Origin: Tubiluchus corallicola
Taxonomy: Eukaryota; Priapulida; Priapulimorpha; Priapulimorphida; Tubiluchidae
Reading direction: 5' to 3'
Length of the DNA stretch: 64,000 nucleotides
NCBI GenBank assembly: GCA_030141605.1
Contig: JAQGDQ010000072.1
Span: forward strand, 124,001 to 188,000
Position numbers and translations under genes: made by a program. The notes under the pieces were generated by a model, which did not search any database, was not told where the DNA came from, and was given only the letters and a program-made list of their open reading frames with translations. Positions 10,706 through 22,189 of this stretch are shown here, one piece after another; position 1 is the first letter of the stretch; each line of letters opens with the position of its first letter.

Positions 10706-13224
10706 ATACACAATCAAAAAGTATCCTGTTATTGAAGAAAAATGTCTAGAATCTCTAGATCGTATAATATTCGCTGCTGGTAAAGACGACAAAGATATCG
10801 ACCGGCAAACTCGTCAATTTTATTTAAGAGCAGCAAACAGAATTTTTTCTAAGTGGAGCTTGATGATCAAAAAGACACTGTTTGTGTCATTGTAGTAATT
10901 TTTATTGTTCGCCAGCATGGTGCAGCTACTACCGATACAGTCTCTCCATACTAAAATTAGCTTATAATAAATGTGTCTGAAATTTTTTTGGATGCTCGTA
11001 AGGTGTGCTTACATGTTTTTGTAGGTTATAGTTTTATCGTTTTTATCTAATATACTTGTTCAAATTAATCTTGTTTTTAATATGTATAAATATTTTATCT
11101 CAAATTCTGTCTGAGAATGTTCGTAAACTTTTGTAACTTGTCTGTGTATATGAGCCACTGGCTTGAAATCATAACAACGATTTTACGTTGATAACAACGA
11201 TGACGACAATGATAACAATAACAATAAAAACAGGTCAAGTAAAACCTTGCAAAAATATTTTGTTCATAGTCGAAACTGTGTGCAAGTGCATCGCTTTTTT
11301 TAATGTGCGAATATTGCACATTGTCTTTGCAAACTGCTCCTTTAGTGATGGTAAATGAGCTAGCAGGTACCGCTTGGATATGAGAGGTTATTGTATGCAA
11401 ATAGTGCATGACATTTTCATGAGCAATATATTCTGCAGATAATATAGGTGATAATAATTAATGCAGTATGCATATCAATTTATATGATACGTGACACATC
11501 ATACATCACTTGATGGAATTTGGAATTTAGAATTTATTATTGTACATCACTTACATAGAATTAATTAATTCGGCATAGATCACAGACATCAGAAAACTTG
11601 CAAAATATTGATAAAGTTCATTAGTAAGAAATTATTACAATAAATTAATAGGTAGTCAATAAGTCTATATCGTTATGGGTTTACAAAGTTTTGTTCTTTT
11701 GACCGATTACTAACTCACGTTAAAACAGAACATGATGCGTGGTGTGTTGCCCCCTAACACAGAAAGCAGCACGTCGAAGGATGGCATGTTAATTTATTTA
11801 GATTTGCAACATGAGCTTATAATTTGAGGTAAACAAAGAAAGGGTGGTGCAGGTAAATGAGCTTCATGTTAGCACAGCAAGGGGCAACTGCGCCAACGGT
11901 TCCTCACAATTATTGAAAAAAATTGATCCAACCTAGGAATCAGGAACTGCACGACTTGATAATAATGAGTTAATTATACTACACAATGGAAAGGCAAGGC
12001 TGTCAGAAACTACAAGCAGAAGCAGAAGCAGAAGCAATACGTAAAGGAAGAAAATTTCAGTTTTTTTAGAATGTTTGTAATTTAACTGCTATGGCTATAT
12101 TATTACTGTACGTTAGTTTGCATATACGTTCTGTTACTAATCGACTTATGTAATAAAATTACTTGAATTTTGACTTATTAGACTACTAATTCGTCGATAA
12201 AATATAGTGAAAATATGCAATTGTACAAATATGTACAAAAAATTTGCTCGTTTGCCAGACTTTTGTAAGCGTTAAAGCTAAGCTGTAACATGAAAGTGGA
12301 AATAGTGTTTCTTTAGGAATGACTTTCTTTAAAGAATTATTATAACAGTCATACACACCTGATGAGCAAGTTGGGCAACAGAGTGCCTGAACAGAAACTT
12401 CTCAGAAACACTCTTACTGTAGTGTGAGCAGATAAATAGAAAACTCAGTCATGCAGCATCGAATCATTAACCATTAGCTAAGCGAAAGACTAAAAATTTG
12501 AAAATGTGAACGTAAAATTTGGAGAGTTCTATAGTAGCGCCATATATATCATCTTTTGCTTTGTAAATATATGCGAAATGAAGCATTGTAAATTTTCACC
12601 AAGCACGATGTCATTGCTATCTGCCGGCTATCAATTAAGTTTCTAAACTATTTATAAACCAGAGACATCTTGGTATCACCATTAAATGAAAACATTATCT
12701 TTTATCTGAGTAGTCAAAATGGAGTGTTCTGCTGCTTTCAGTTACACCAGGGAAGCCTAAATGTACATGCACGCAGGGCTTTTTTACTTGTTTAATCTGA
12801 CCATCACATTTGATGTGCTGCTTTGTGATGATAACTCTTCACTTGACAATATCAATCTGTAAGAAACTGAAATGGAAAACCATTGCTTATGCGGCACTGT
12901 CTTTAAATCTCAACTGAGTAGAACGTATTATACTATAGATTGCTTTGTGTGAGAATAGCCTTTAATGTCTTTTAAAATGAATTAACTTTGAAAGTGCATT
13001 AACGCAGAAGAAAGCTGCGTATGTTAAAAGGCTTTATGTATTGAGAACGCCGAAACTAAATCTGATGGTTTTTACATTTTGAAGGTGTTTTTACGTGCTT
13101 GTTAGTAAAACCTAGAAACTTTGTAATATAAATTTGTTCATATAATCATGACTGACGGAAATATTGCAGTACCTATATAGACAATACGTTATCACATGTA
13201 GACAAGAAAAGTGCATTCTTGACA
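10706..13224. other. AT-rich intergenic DNA, no gene seen
   Basis: Only short chance frames are present, including one on the minus strand at 11095-11409 with no domain. A CAACAACAATAA-type low-complexity stretch at about 11185-11230 is followed by a CCTTGCAAAAATATTTTG phrase that resembles 33580-33640, hinting at another dispersed repeat. Confidence 0.4.
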
Positions 13225-13450
13225 CAACTGATAATGTAATGCCAAAAATTAACGCATAATGTAATAAAAATTATCACACAATGTAATAAATAACCGATAA
13301 TGTAATAAAATTAACTGATAATGTAATAAACAATTAACTCATAATGTAAGACCTCCAAAATGTAATAACCTGAAACTTAACGCATATTTGTAACTGTAAT
13401 GTAACGCCACAGAAATGCATAATGTAATAACAAATATTCTAACCAATAAT
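13225..13450 (-). repeat. ATAATGTAATAA short-unit array (reverse copy of the 23.8-kb array)
   Basis: Around eight irregular units of about 20-25 bp built on AACGCATAATGTAATAAA. The reverse complement matches the array at 23790-23945. The sequence beyond the array also matches: CATTATCAGT followed by CAAG and GCACTTTT phrases occurs on both. Confidence 0.8.
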
Positions 13451-14193
13451 GTTATAATTAGGAGAATAAATGTTACTTGGCACAATTTTCTCATATATAG
13501 AAAAATAATTAAAATTCTGCATTATGTATAGAATCTTATTGGAATAACAATGCTGTATAAGTAAAATATATTAAATATAAGAGCATACATAAAATTGTAC
13601 TCTGGAACATGATGCTCCACGGCAGTAAGCGTTCGAAATGTTAGGCTACTTTTTTCAGCTAATGTTTTTGAAAAAGAGATTTAGGTAACCACGTTAAATC
13701 GGTTCAGTACATTAATTTAACTTTCTGTGGCGAGTTTTTTTGTAACATTTAATATGAGTATAAGTTAAGGTGTTGAGAATCGCACGACTCACTGCTGTGA
13801 TACAATTCACTTAAATGATGACCTTGTCTTTTATTAATTATTATAATCTTTAGATTGAGATTACTATTTATGAGTGACGAACATATGATTAATTAAATTT
13901 TGACACCAACTAGAAAATGTGAAAAAGTTGAAATACAGCTTGGATTTGACCGAGGAACCTTTTGCTTACATTGCAGACGCCCTTGATTATTCATTTTTTT
14001 GCCTTAAAGAAATGCTGATATGCGTAATTATTAGGCTTATAAAATTTTTTGTAATATGGCGTTTTTTGGCTACTTAGATATAAGGCATCAAACCACAAGA
14101 AGTTTTCATTGTGTTTTTATTTATCATTTAGTACGGTATTATGATGTAGCCAAGATTGTTACATATGGAAAAAATAGAAATATTTTTATTGCA
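13451..14193. other. AT-rich intergenic DNA, no gene seen
   Basis: No open frame, terminus or repeat unit could be supported in this stretch. Confidence 0.4.
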
Positions 14194-14371
14194 GGCTTTT
14201 AAAACATTTATAGTTAAAAACAACACAACTTTATTAAAACTTTTACATTAAAAAGTTAAAATCATGGCAAACAGATGATGATAGCAGCAGCCTGTCGAAA
14301 CGTTTGGCATGATTTTAATTTTTAAGAGTTTAATAAAGTTGCGTTGTTTTTAGCTAAAAGTTAGAAGCTTT
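14194..14371. repeat. Long imperfect inverted repeat (hairpin)
   Basis: The left arm (about 14194-14272) and the reverse complement of the right arm (14302-14371) share the phrases TAAAAACAAC, CAACTTTATTAAA and TTAAAATCATG.CAAAC. Mismatches and small gaps are few. The 29-base loop reads AGATGATGATAGCAGCAGCC followed by TGTCGAAAC. This could fold as one large hairpin, in RNA from either strand. The loop's GATGA and CGAAAC next to a paired stem recall hammerhead-type cores in some retroelements, but the invariant CTGATGA is not intact. See the findings. Confidence 0.85.
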
Positions 14372-15728
14372 TAAAATTATAAAATATTTCATATTCATTG
14401 CAATATAGGGGTAGGGGTGAAAATAAATGGCGTTTCGCCACCGTAACTATACACAGACACACGCCCTCGCCAATTATAGTAGGTGAACCAACTAGTGTGT
14501 TTACCAACTAAGCATCTGTTCCGTAACTGCAACTAGTATGAGGAACATGTGATTGAAGTCTGGCCGTTTCTACTTATAAAATGCCTGTTTTCAGTTTGCA
14601 TTTTGACATTGTCACTAGACTACGAGATTGAAACAATCTAGTATTGAACCTGGACCTCTTGGCCGCTGTCATTACATTGGTGTCGCAGAAATGGGATCAA
14701 CTGGCTGGTTTGGCGAAGAGTGATTCACGTTCTTGATCGTGTCATTGTTTCCTGGAACCGGACCTCTATGGCTTCTCATTGAACATCGTAACAGATTTGC
14801 TACGTGTTCTGCTGTACCTTGGATACAGTAATTCGTTGAAGTGGCTCCGTGGGCCACCTGCGAAGATAGAGTAGTTTCTCGTTTTCTATGAAGATGGTTT
14901 TAACTTTGGCAAGAAATTAGTGCTAACGAAATTTACGTAGTTCGTACCAGCGATAGCGGCACTTTGACTGTTGTTTTATTCGTAGTTTGCAATTTTGGAT
15001 TCTTAAGTTGTCTGTGCTGTGACATATGATTGAGACACCGCGTGAGCCTCGTCAAACACAGGAGGGAATGCAACTTGGCGAAAGGATCACGGGAGTACGA
15101 ACGCCTCAGCCTACCTAAACGAACTGCTCAAATACTGTCCTCTGATTAGTTCTAGTATTGAGAAGATCTTGAATGTAAACATTTAACAATAATGGCGAGA
15201 ACCTCTCCCTTCCGGACACCATTTGGTACAAGTACAGAATCTTACACAATTACCGATAAATATTGGTGGTTTAAATATGCAATTAAACAAGAATGTCAAA
15301 TGTACAAAGACGACAGTTGCTGCGTACATGAAATACTCTGCATTAAGCCCGCCATAGCCCACAGATTTACCACTTTACAGCTCACGTATACCAGACATTA
15401 TGTCTTCAACAGCAATGTAGAAATCAAGTGATCAGTTACGAATTTCAGATCTACCACTAGAAGTGTGTGGCACGTGTAATACTTTTTTCTGGGGACTGTT
15501 AACTTCAATTTTTTGAAATTAAATTCCGCTATAAATTTCATATTTTTTCTTAGTTAATTTTATTGACTTTAATCACTTAACTAAAATCACTCAGCGTGTA
15601 TAATTTGTGCTGTGAACTATTTGGGTTATGTAATAACCCAAAGTTCTAATTAAAATGAAATTTCTAATTGACTATGCAATAACTAGCTGAAGTAATGTTG
15701 CTTCGTACCAGTGACGTAGGGCTGTGGG
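14372..15728. other. Intergenic DNA with no supported gene
   Basis: The short frames at 14672-14857 (minus) and 15192-15431 (plus) have no recognisable domain. The 26 bases at 14642-14667 are, in reverse complement, nearly the same as 44861-44885 (AGCGGCCAAGAGGTCCAG...), so part of this region is a dispersed repeat, perhaps tRNA-derived. Confidence 0.4.
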
Positions 15729-15742
15729 AATGGTATTTCGAC

Positions 15743-16194
15743 CTACCTTACCTTAGACCTTAGTCCTTCCTGCGCATTGATGCACATTGGGCAGACAGCA
15801 TTTTCCACTGAGTTCTATCGGCGGCTTCGTTCTCTACGTTTTCCCAACGTATGTTGACAGCTCGAAGGTCTTCTTTGAAGGATCTGCGCCACGTTGTTTT
15901 TGGCCGACCTCTTTTTCGTTTCCCACCAGGTGGTTCCCACTGTACTGCTGTTTTGGCGTAACGACTTTCTGATAGACGGAGAATATGTCCAGCCAGTTTC
16001 ATTCTTCTCTCTGTAACTATATCTTGTAACCGCAATGACTGCGCTCGTTGAAGAACTTCAACATTGGTGACATGGTCGCGGTAGGAGATTTTTAGTATCT
16101 TTCGAAGGCATTTTTGGTGGAAGACGTTCAGTTTCTTTGATAACTCCGCTGTGACTTTCCAGGTTTCGCTGGCATAGAGAGCCGTTGGCAGCAC
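15743..16194 (-). mobile_element. 5'-truncated LINE 3' end with perfect 14-bp target duplication
   Basis: The minus strand encodes about 145 residues of the C-terminal part of a LINE ORF2. It starts near YASETW, includes LNVFHQKCLRKILKISYRD, HILRLSESR and PPGGKRKRGRPKTTWRR, and ends in QCASMRRKD. This is the conserved tail found after the RT in RTE-like and related elements; the clade is my inference. The 3' end, at the left, finishes in TAAGG-type short repeats. AATGGTATTTCGAC flanks both sides identically (15729-15742 and 16195-16208), the hallmark of target-primed insertion. The upstream codons of the open frame (MANCRN...) come from flanking DNA. The frame has no stops, so the copy is young. 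Confidence 0.9.
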
Positions 16195-16208
16195 AATGGT
16201 ATTTCGAC

Positions 16209-16445
16209 AGTTCGCCACTAATACGGTTCGTCAGTACTATGGTTCACCACTAGTACAATTCGCCAACAAAATTCCTTTACGATGTTATTACTTTATCCCT
16301 TTAACAAAAGTGTTTCAGTTCGCAACTAGTACGGTTCGCCAGTAGTAGGGTTTGCCACCAGTACATTTCGCCAGTAAAATTTCTCTACTATGTTAATACC
16401 TTATCCATAGACAAATTGTTCGCCAGTGGTATGATTCCCCAGAAT
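16209..16445 (+). repeat. TTCGCC short-unit array, locus F
   Basis: Units of about 18 bp such as GGTTCGCCACTAGTAC recur with decay, interrupted by two AT-rich spacers that themselves resemble each other (CTACTATGTTA.TAC.TTATCC). The RTE-like LINE tail at 15743-16194 landed at the edge of this array. Confidence 0.75.
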
Positions 16446-16689
16446 AAACTTTTTTGTGACTCGACTCATAGATATTAACGATTTTTGTGGATAACTTTTA
16501 AATCTTCACTCACATTGGGGCACCAGAACTTGAATGAAGATAGCAAAAGTTCAGTTCTGTACAACCACATACAATCACATAAAGAACGAGTCACAGTGGG
16601 TTAGAACTTTCAAATGTCAGCTACCCCCACCTTGTTTATATTAGTAAATGGGATCAACAAGGGTAGAAATAATAACTCACAATATGCAA

Positions 16690-16785
16690 CCTTTTATAGG
16701 TGGAATCTGCTTGACACCCTCGTTGGATAGACAATCGACAGGACTATCAACACTGGCTGACATCTTGGTACGTGGTGCTTTTCCC
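16690..16785 (+). repeat. Composite repeat, partial copy F
   Basis: Matches the first part of the module: TTGGATAGA.AATCGA, ACTATCA, then GACATCTTGGTACGTGGTGCTT. Compare 22625-22690 and 46700-46770. The second part of the module is missing here. Confidence 0.6.
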
Positions 16786-16894
16786 TTGAGTAATATAAGA
16801 GTAAATTTAAACAACGATATCTTTAAATTCTGGCTTTCGTGGGCCTTGTGGCCTGTAGACCTGACAGCGCGGGGACGGGTTATTATGACTTGTT

Positions 16895-17379
16895 AGTCAC
16901 GTGATTCGCAAAAGTTCTTTAAAAAGTGACCCGAATAACTATAGACCGGTCTCTAGGACATGTATTTCTTGCAAAATCATGGAAATGTGTTTAGAAGACT
17001 GAATTATTAAATTTATTCGTGATAAAAAAATTACTGTTTCGAGAACAGCATAGTTTCTTAGCTAAAAAAAATCTGCATGTTCCGACCATTTAGAATCCTT
17101 TTTTTGACTGGCATTTGGTTGCAGATAGCGGCAACGCAGTAGATGTCGCATTCATTGACTTCAAAAAAGCGTTCGATAGCGTTTGCCTAAAGTTGTTCAC
17201 GAAACTGAACGCTACAGCCTATAGATATTATATGGTTTTTGAATATATGGATCTCTAGTTTTTTCACAGCTAGGAAACATCTGTGTCTGAGTACGAACCT
17301 GTTACCGCCGGCGTAATCCAACTGAGCGTTATTGGTCCAGTATTATTTTTAATGTTTATAAATGACTTATAAATGACTT
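16895..17379 (+). pseudogene. Host LINE, RT N-terminal half (split by the nested LINE)
   Basis: The translation gives KSDPNNYRPVSRTCISCKIM (RT motif 1), then VAFIDFKKAFDSV (palm aspartate block) near 17150, then SVIGPVLFLMFINDL near 17330-17370. Stops and frameshifts are frequent. The protein breaks off inside the INDL phrase exactly where the CR1-like LINE begins and resumes at 20774 as LPNYTRTVPIKIFAD. It is therefore the older host of a nested insertion. The lineage appears CR1/Jockey-like. Confidence 0.85.
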
Positions 17380-20300
17380 ATAAATGTTTATAAATAAAAA
17401 AGCGCGGACAGTAAACTGCCCCTGTGGAATATGTGGAAAAGGAGTGAGGAAAGGAGTCCAGTGTGACAAATGTGATTAGTGGTTGCACTGCAGATGTATC
17501 GGTATGGATAATGAGACTTTCCGGGCTCATGTTGCCGATGCCTCTCTTGAATTTTTATGTCATAATTGTGAACCAGAACGTGAAGATGAGGGACATTATT
17601 TGGATGAATTAAAGTTACTGCGTAAAGCATATCCAAAGAATGTGATAACTGCATACCTCAACATCAACAGTATGCAAACTAAGTACATCATAGCTACTGA
17701 GATGTTATATGAGAGACTTGTAGATGTACTGGTGATTGGTGAGACCAAACTTGACGATTCTTTCTTAGATGCCCAGTTTAAAGTTGATGGCTATCAATTG
17801 TTCAGGAATGATCGTAACCGTGATGGGGGTGGGGTTATGGCCTATGTTAGGTCAGACATCCCATGCAGAAGAAGGAAAGAGACTGAGCCAGAACAAGTGG
17901 AAGCTGTAAATATTGAACTCCAACTCGGTGACAAGAAGTGGCTGCTTGTAGGCTCGTATAAGCCTCCGTCTCTTAGTGACACAAACTTCACAAGTGATAT
18001 GTCCAAATCTCTTGACAAAGTATTAACATTCTACGATAACATAGCACTGGTCGGGGACTTTAACTACGATCTATTGAGACCAGAAAAAAGTGGTCCCCTT
18101 GTCGAACTTTGTGATATTTTTGATCTCACAAATCTAGTCAAAGAACCCACCTGTTTTACCAAACGTTTTGAACCATCTCTTATTGACTTAGTATTAACCA
18201 ACAGACCAAACTCTTTTGCCAAAACTCTTGTCTGTGATACTGGATTAAGTGATGTCCACAAGCAGGTTTTCAGTGTAATGAAAACTCACTTGAAACCGAA
18301 GCCAAATGAAACGGCCAAATACAGGTGCTACAAAAACCTTGATCAGGATGAACTGGTCCATGAAGTCATGTCTGCCCCTTTCCATGTTGCATCAATATTC
18401 GATGATATAGACGATGCATGCTGGATGACTACCAAGTTGCTAACTGACATTGTGAACCAGCACATTCCAGTTAAGGAAAGAAAACTGGAACGGCAAAAGG
18501 CACCATTCATGAACGGGAAATTAAGAAAGGAACTAAACTACAAGAACAATCTGAAACGCATTTGGGAAAGACAAAGAACTAAACGAAATTGGAACAAATA
18601 TCGTGTTCAACGAAACAAGGTCACAGCCTTGAAAAGGCAGGCCATTACAAACTATTTTATTGAAAGGTGTACCGGGGGGCCGAAATCAAAGGACTTTTGG
18701 CCAACCATCAAACCTTTCTTGAGTAAAAATTCAAAATCTGGGCAAGATATTTGCCTCCTGGAAAATGATTCTGTCGTATCTGACCTTAAGTTAGTCTGCG
18801 ATTTGCTCAATGATCATTTCTCTAAAGTAGCAAAGGACATCGGTAGAGAACTTTCAGAGGACGAGATTCAGAATCATCCAAGTGTTCTGAAAATTAGAGA
18901 AAACTTGAAAGGCACTGAAAATTTTGATTTCAAGCCTGTTTCACAGGATCAGGTAAATAAGTACCTCAGTGCCATTGGTAACAAAAAGGCGACTGGCCTT
19001 GACAATATTCCTGTAAAAATTCTGAAACTAGTCAAAGAGGCCTTTCTGCCTCAATTAACTGGTCTCATAAATCAGATGTTTGACTGTTCAGTTTTTCCAG
19101 ATGAATTTAAGCATGCTCGAGTCACCCCAGTGTTCAAAAAAGATGATGCGTTGAACAAGAAAAAATACCGTCCAGTCAGTGTTCTTCCTATAGCTTCAAA
19201 GGCGTTTGAGAGAGCCATGGTGGACCAGCTTGGCGACCACATGTCCCGACACTTTCACCCACTCTTGTCAGCCTACCGTAGTGTATACAGCTGCCAGTCG
19301 GCACTGTTAGGGTTAACCGAAGAGTGGAGGAAGGGACTGGAGGCCGGTAACTATGTTGGTGCCATCCTGATGGATCTTTCAAAGGCGTTTGACAGCCTTC
19401 CACACAATTTATTGTTGGAAAAGTTAAGGTGCTATAATTTATCAGAAAATGCTGTAAATTTGATCAAAAGCTACCTTACTGACAGAAAACAACTTGTTCA
19501 GATCGGGAACGTCCAGAGCTCACCCCTTCCTATGGATAAAGGCGTTCCTCAGGGATCCTTAACTGGACCTGTACTTTTTAATTGTTTTATTAATGGTATC
19601 TTCCATTTTGTCAGTAAATCCACCTTGTACAACTATGCTGATGATAATACTGTTTCCTACTCCAGTAAATCATTTAATGATATGAAACAAACCTTAGAAG
19701 TTGAAAGTAACGCACTGGTCGACTGGTTTGCTTCCAACCAGATGGAAGCAAATCCGGGGAAGTTTCAGGGGATTGCTGTGGGCAAAATTACACACGACCT
19801 GAAACCTACTTTCAACATCAAAGGAGCGGATATTGAATGTACGGATGAGGTGAAACTTCTTGGTGTAAATATAGACTATCGCCTGAACTTTGACTCGCAC
19901 ATTTCAGCCCTATGCAAAAAAGCAGCTAAACAGATTAATGTTCTACGCCGTATTGGGCGAAACCTGTCGGTAAAATGTCGAAAACTCATCTACCTTTCGT
20001 TTGTTTCGTTTGTCAAGTCGAATTTTAATTTCTGCCCCGTAATCTGGCATTTCTGTAGTACATCAAATCGCCAGAAGTTAGAGTGTTTGAATTTCAGAGC
20101 GCTCCGTCTAGTTTATAATGATTTCGAAAGTACCTACGAAAATCTATTGTTTAAAGACAATTTTGTGTCTCTTCAACTTCAGAGACAACGTCTCATTGCT
20201 ATCGAAGTATTCAAGATTTTGTCCAAAAACTGCCCGTCCTATCTCTATGGACTGATAGAGGAACGAACGCAAAACCGCTACTTCCTCAGAAAAATGAACA

Positions 20301-20773
20301 CTGCAGAACACCCTACATATGATGGTGTTACATACGGCAAGAAAAGTTTCTCTTATTATGGAGCCACATTGTGGAATGAATTACCAAACTGTCTCCGAAT
20401 GGCCGAAAATCTTGGGGAATTTAAACGTCTAATTAACTCATGGACTGGTTTATCATGTAAATGTGCCATTTGTAAATTCAGCGAACTTCCCAATTTTATT
20501 AAGTCTTAATTAAATGCTGAATGTGTTGGCAGGAAAAACTTTTTATTGACCATAGCTTTTTGTGTAAATTTTAGAAAATGTCACTGCCTAAATTTTTACT
20601 GTCTCAAATGTAGGTGGCATCCAAAAGATTTTAAGAAGTACATATTATTACCATGTTATCGCTCATATACATTATGTTTGATATCGGTTTACGAGCTTTA
20701 AGCTCATGTTTTACAAATATGTACTGTTTTATATCATACCGATGAAAATAAATATTATCTTATCTTATCTTAT
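17380..20773 (+). mobile_element. Nearly full-length CR1-like LINE
   Basis: A 3.39-kb insertion containing one long coding frame and a ~260-base 3' UTR. The UTR ends AAATAAATATTATC followed by (TTATC)n. ATGACTT stands at both edges (17373-17379 and 20772-20778), a plausible 7-bp target duplication, although the left side also carries an extra AAATGACTTAT copy. Joining the flanks restores an older LINE reverse transcriptase, which confirms the boundaries. There is almost no 5' UTR, so the copy may be slightly truncated at the 5' end. Confidence 0.92.
17384..20509 (+). CDS. LINE polyprotein: PHD-type zinc finger, AP-endonuclease, reverse transcriptase (one in-frame amber)
   Basis: The frame opens at ATG 17384 and reads 31 codons to a TAG at 17477. 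It then stays open for 1010 codons from 17480 to the stop. The amber lies in a PHD-like finger whose ligands remain visible: CPCGIC, CDKC, then WLHCRC and FLCHNC. The endonuclease follows, with GETKLDDS, GSYKPP, GDFN at about 18053, SLIDLVLTN and GLSDVHK. The reverse transcriptase has KYRPVSVLP near 19163, LMDLSKAFDSL near 19367, VPQGSLTGPVLF near 19540 and an intact YADD at 19634-19645. The tail has TLWNELPNCLR and a CKCAICKF cysteine knuckle. Its role is copying its own RNA into nicked chromosomal DNA. One codon change separates it from a fully open frame. The ATG may partly derive from flanking sequence. Confidence 0.93.
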
Positions 20774-21375
20774 GACTTGCCAAATTACACAAGAACAGTC
20801 CCCATTAAAATTTTTGCAGATTTCACAAAACTTTATCAAAAACTAGAAGTTGGCGGCTCCAATAACCTCCAAAGCTTTTTCAAAATGTAATATACTCCAT
20901 ATTCTCCTCATGACCTAAGCAAATTTACTGTCTCGATGGTAACGCAAATCCTGTTGTAAACAGCGTACGTGACTTAGGCGTAACGGTAACCAACAATTTA
21001 AAGCAAAGAGACAATTGTATTGAAATTTGTACAAAAGCAAAATTTTAATAAAGTTATTAATATGATTTTCTTCATTTTAGTACATTTAACAAGGAGGCTC
21101 TCCATAGAGCTCATAAAGTTTACGTTAGGCCAATCTTAGAATATTGTTCGCCTGCATAGAATCCAATGCCTGTTGAAAAGGTTGAGCGTTATTTCACCCA
21201 CAGACTTTTTTTTACAAATGCAATATGAATCATGTCAGCTATCTGGAACAACTAAACATCTTAGGACAAAGGCTCTGGAAAGGCGCCGCATTAAAACAGA
21301 TTTAGTCATGCTATAAAATTGTCCACAAAGAGCTACATTTAAATTTGTATAATAGGGTGCCATATAATGATGCTG
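20774..21375 (+). pseudogene. Host LINE, RT C-terminal half (downstream of the nested LINE)
   Basis: Continues the reading interrupted at 17379: LPNYTRTVPIKIFADFTKLY, a degenerate FADD block (FADF). A degraded connection domain follows, with AHKVYVRPILEYCSPAW at about 21105-21160 and EKVERYFTHRLFF. It ends with YKIVHKELHLNL at about 21315-21345. Frameshifts and stops are many. These phrases are typical of the region after the RT in CR1/Jockey-type elements. Confidence 0.85.
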
Positions 21376-21394
21376 AAATGGAAAAGATAAAATC

Positions 21395-22170
21395 ATAAGA
21401 AAATTATCTGAGCAAAATACTAGTAATATTTATAGAATAAGTGTTGATGATGTGCGCAGATGTGTACTTAAGCTTAAGCAAGGTAAATCTAGTGGAGAGG
21501 AAGGCCTAAATTCTAATATAATAAACGAGAATAATTTGCTGTTTGTGTACTTAACTGCTTTTTAAACATTATGCTTATACATGGGACTAGTCCTGATAAT
21601 ATGATTTGCGGGACCATGGTACCTCTTCCCAAAGAAAAACGCAAATTACTATTACGTTCTGAAAATTACAGAGCGATTACACTCAGTAGTGTAATTGGTA
21701 AACTATTTGATTTCGTCGTTTTAACTAAGAAAAATGCTGCATTAAGTAACTCTAAACTGCAATTCGGTTTTAAGTCTGAAGTCTCTACAACTCAGTGTAC
21801 GTTTCGCTTGATCGAGTAAATCATTGTAAGTTGTTTAGAAACTCATTGACAAAAGCATGCGCCAACGTGTGGCATGGTTGTTTTTTATATATATATGTAC
21901 ACCAGTCAAACATTACTAGTCAAAGGGGGTAGTGAATGGTGTGAAGCATTTCGCCTGTTTTATTTGCATTGTATATTGATGGCCTACTGGACAGACTTAA
22001 AACATGGTAGGCTGCCATATTGGAAATTATTATACAAACTGTTTGGGATATGCTGATGATCTCACTCTTTTAGCCCCTTCTTTGAAAGGGTTACAGCTAA
22101 TGGTTGAAGTATGTGAAAAATATGTTACTGATCATGATATTGCATTCAACGATGAAAAAGTGAATTCATG
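21395..22170 (+). pseudogene. LINE reverse-transcriptase fragment with intact YADD
   Basis: The reading starts at about 21400 with ISVDDVRRCVLKLKQGKSSG and continues through a stop-free stretch (21571-21819) with GTMVPLPKEKRK and NYRAITLSSVIGKLFD. After frameshifts it gives LYIDGLLDRLK near 21970 and GYADDLTLLAPSLKG, with TATGCTGATGAT at 22049-22060. It ends near ATATTGCATTCAACGATGAA. The palm-1 KAFD block is lost between about 21820 and 21890. This is a different lineage from the intact LINE upstream. Confidence 0.85.
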
Positions 22171-22189
22171 ATCTTAATTGACCGCAAAA

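Noticed and set aside
10531-10792. Two overlapping minus-strand frames with RFATITFRHY repeats
   Set aside because: Translation of the GGCGAA short-unit array.
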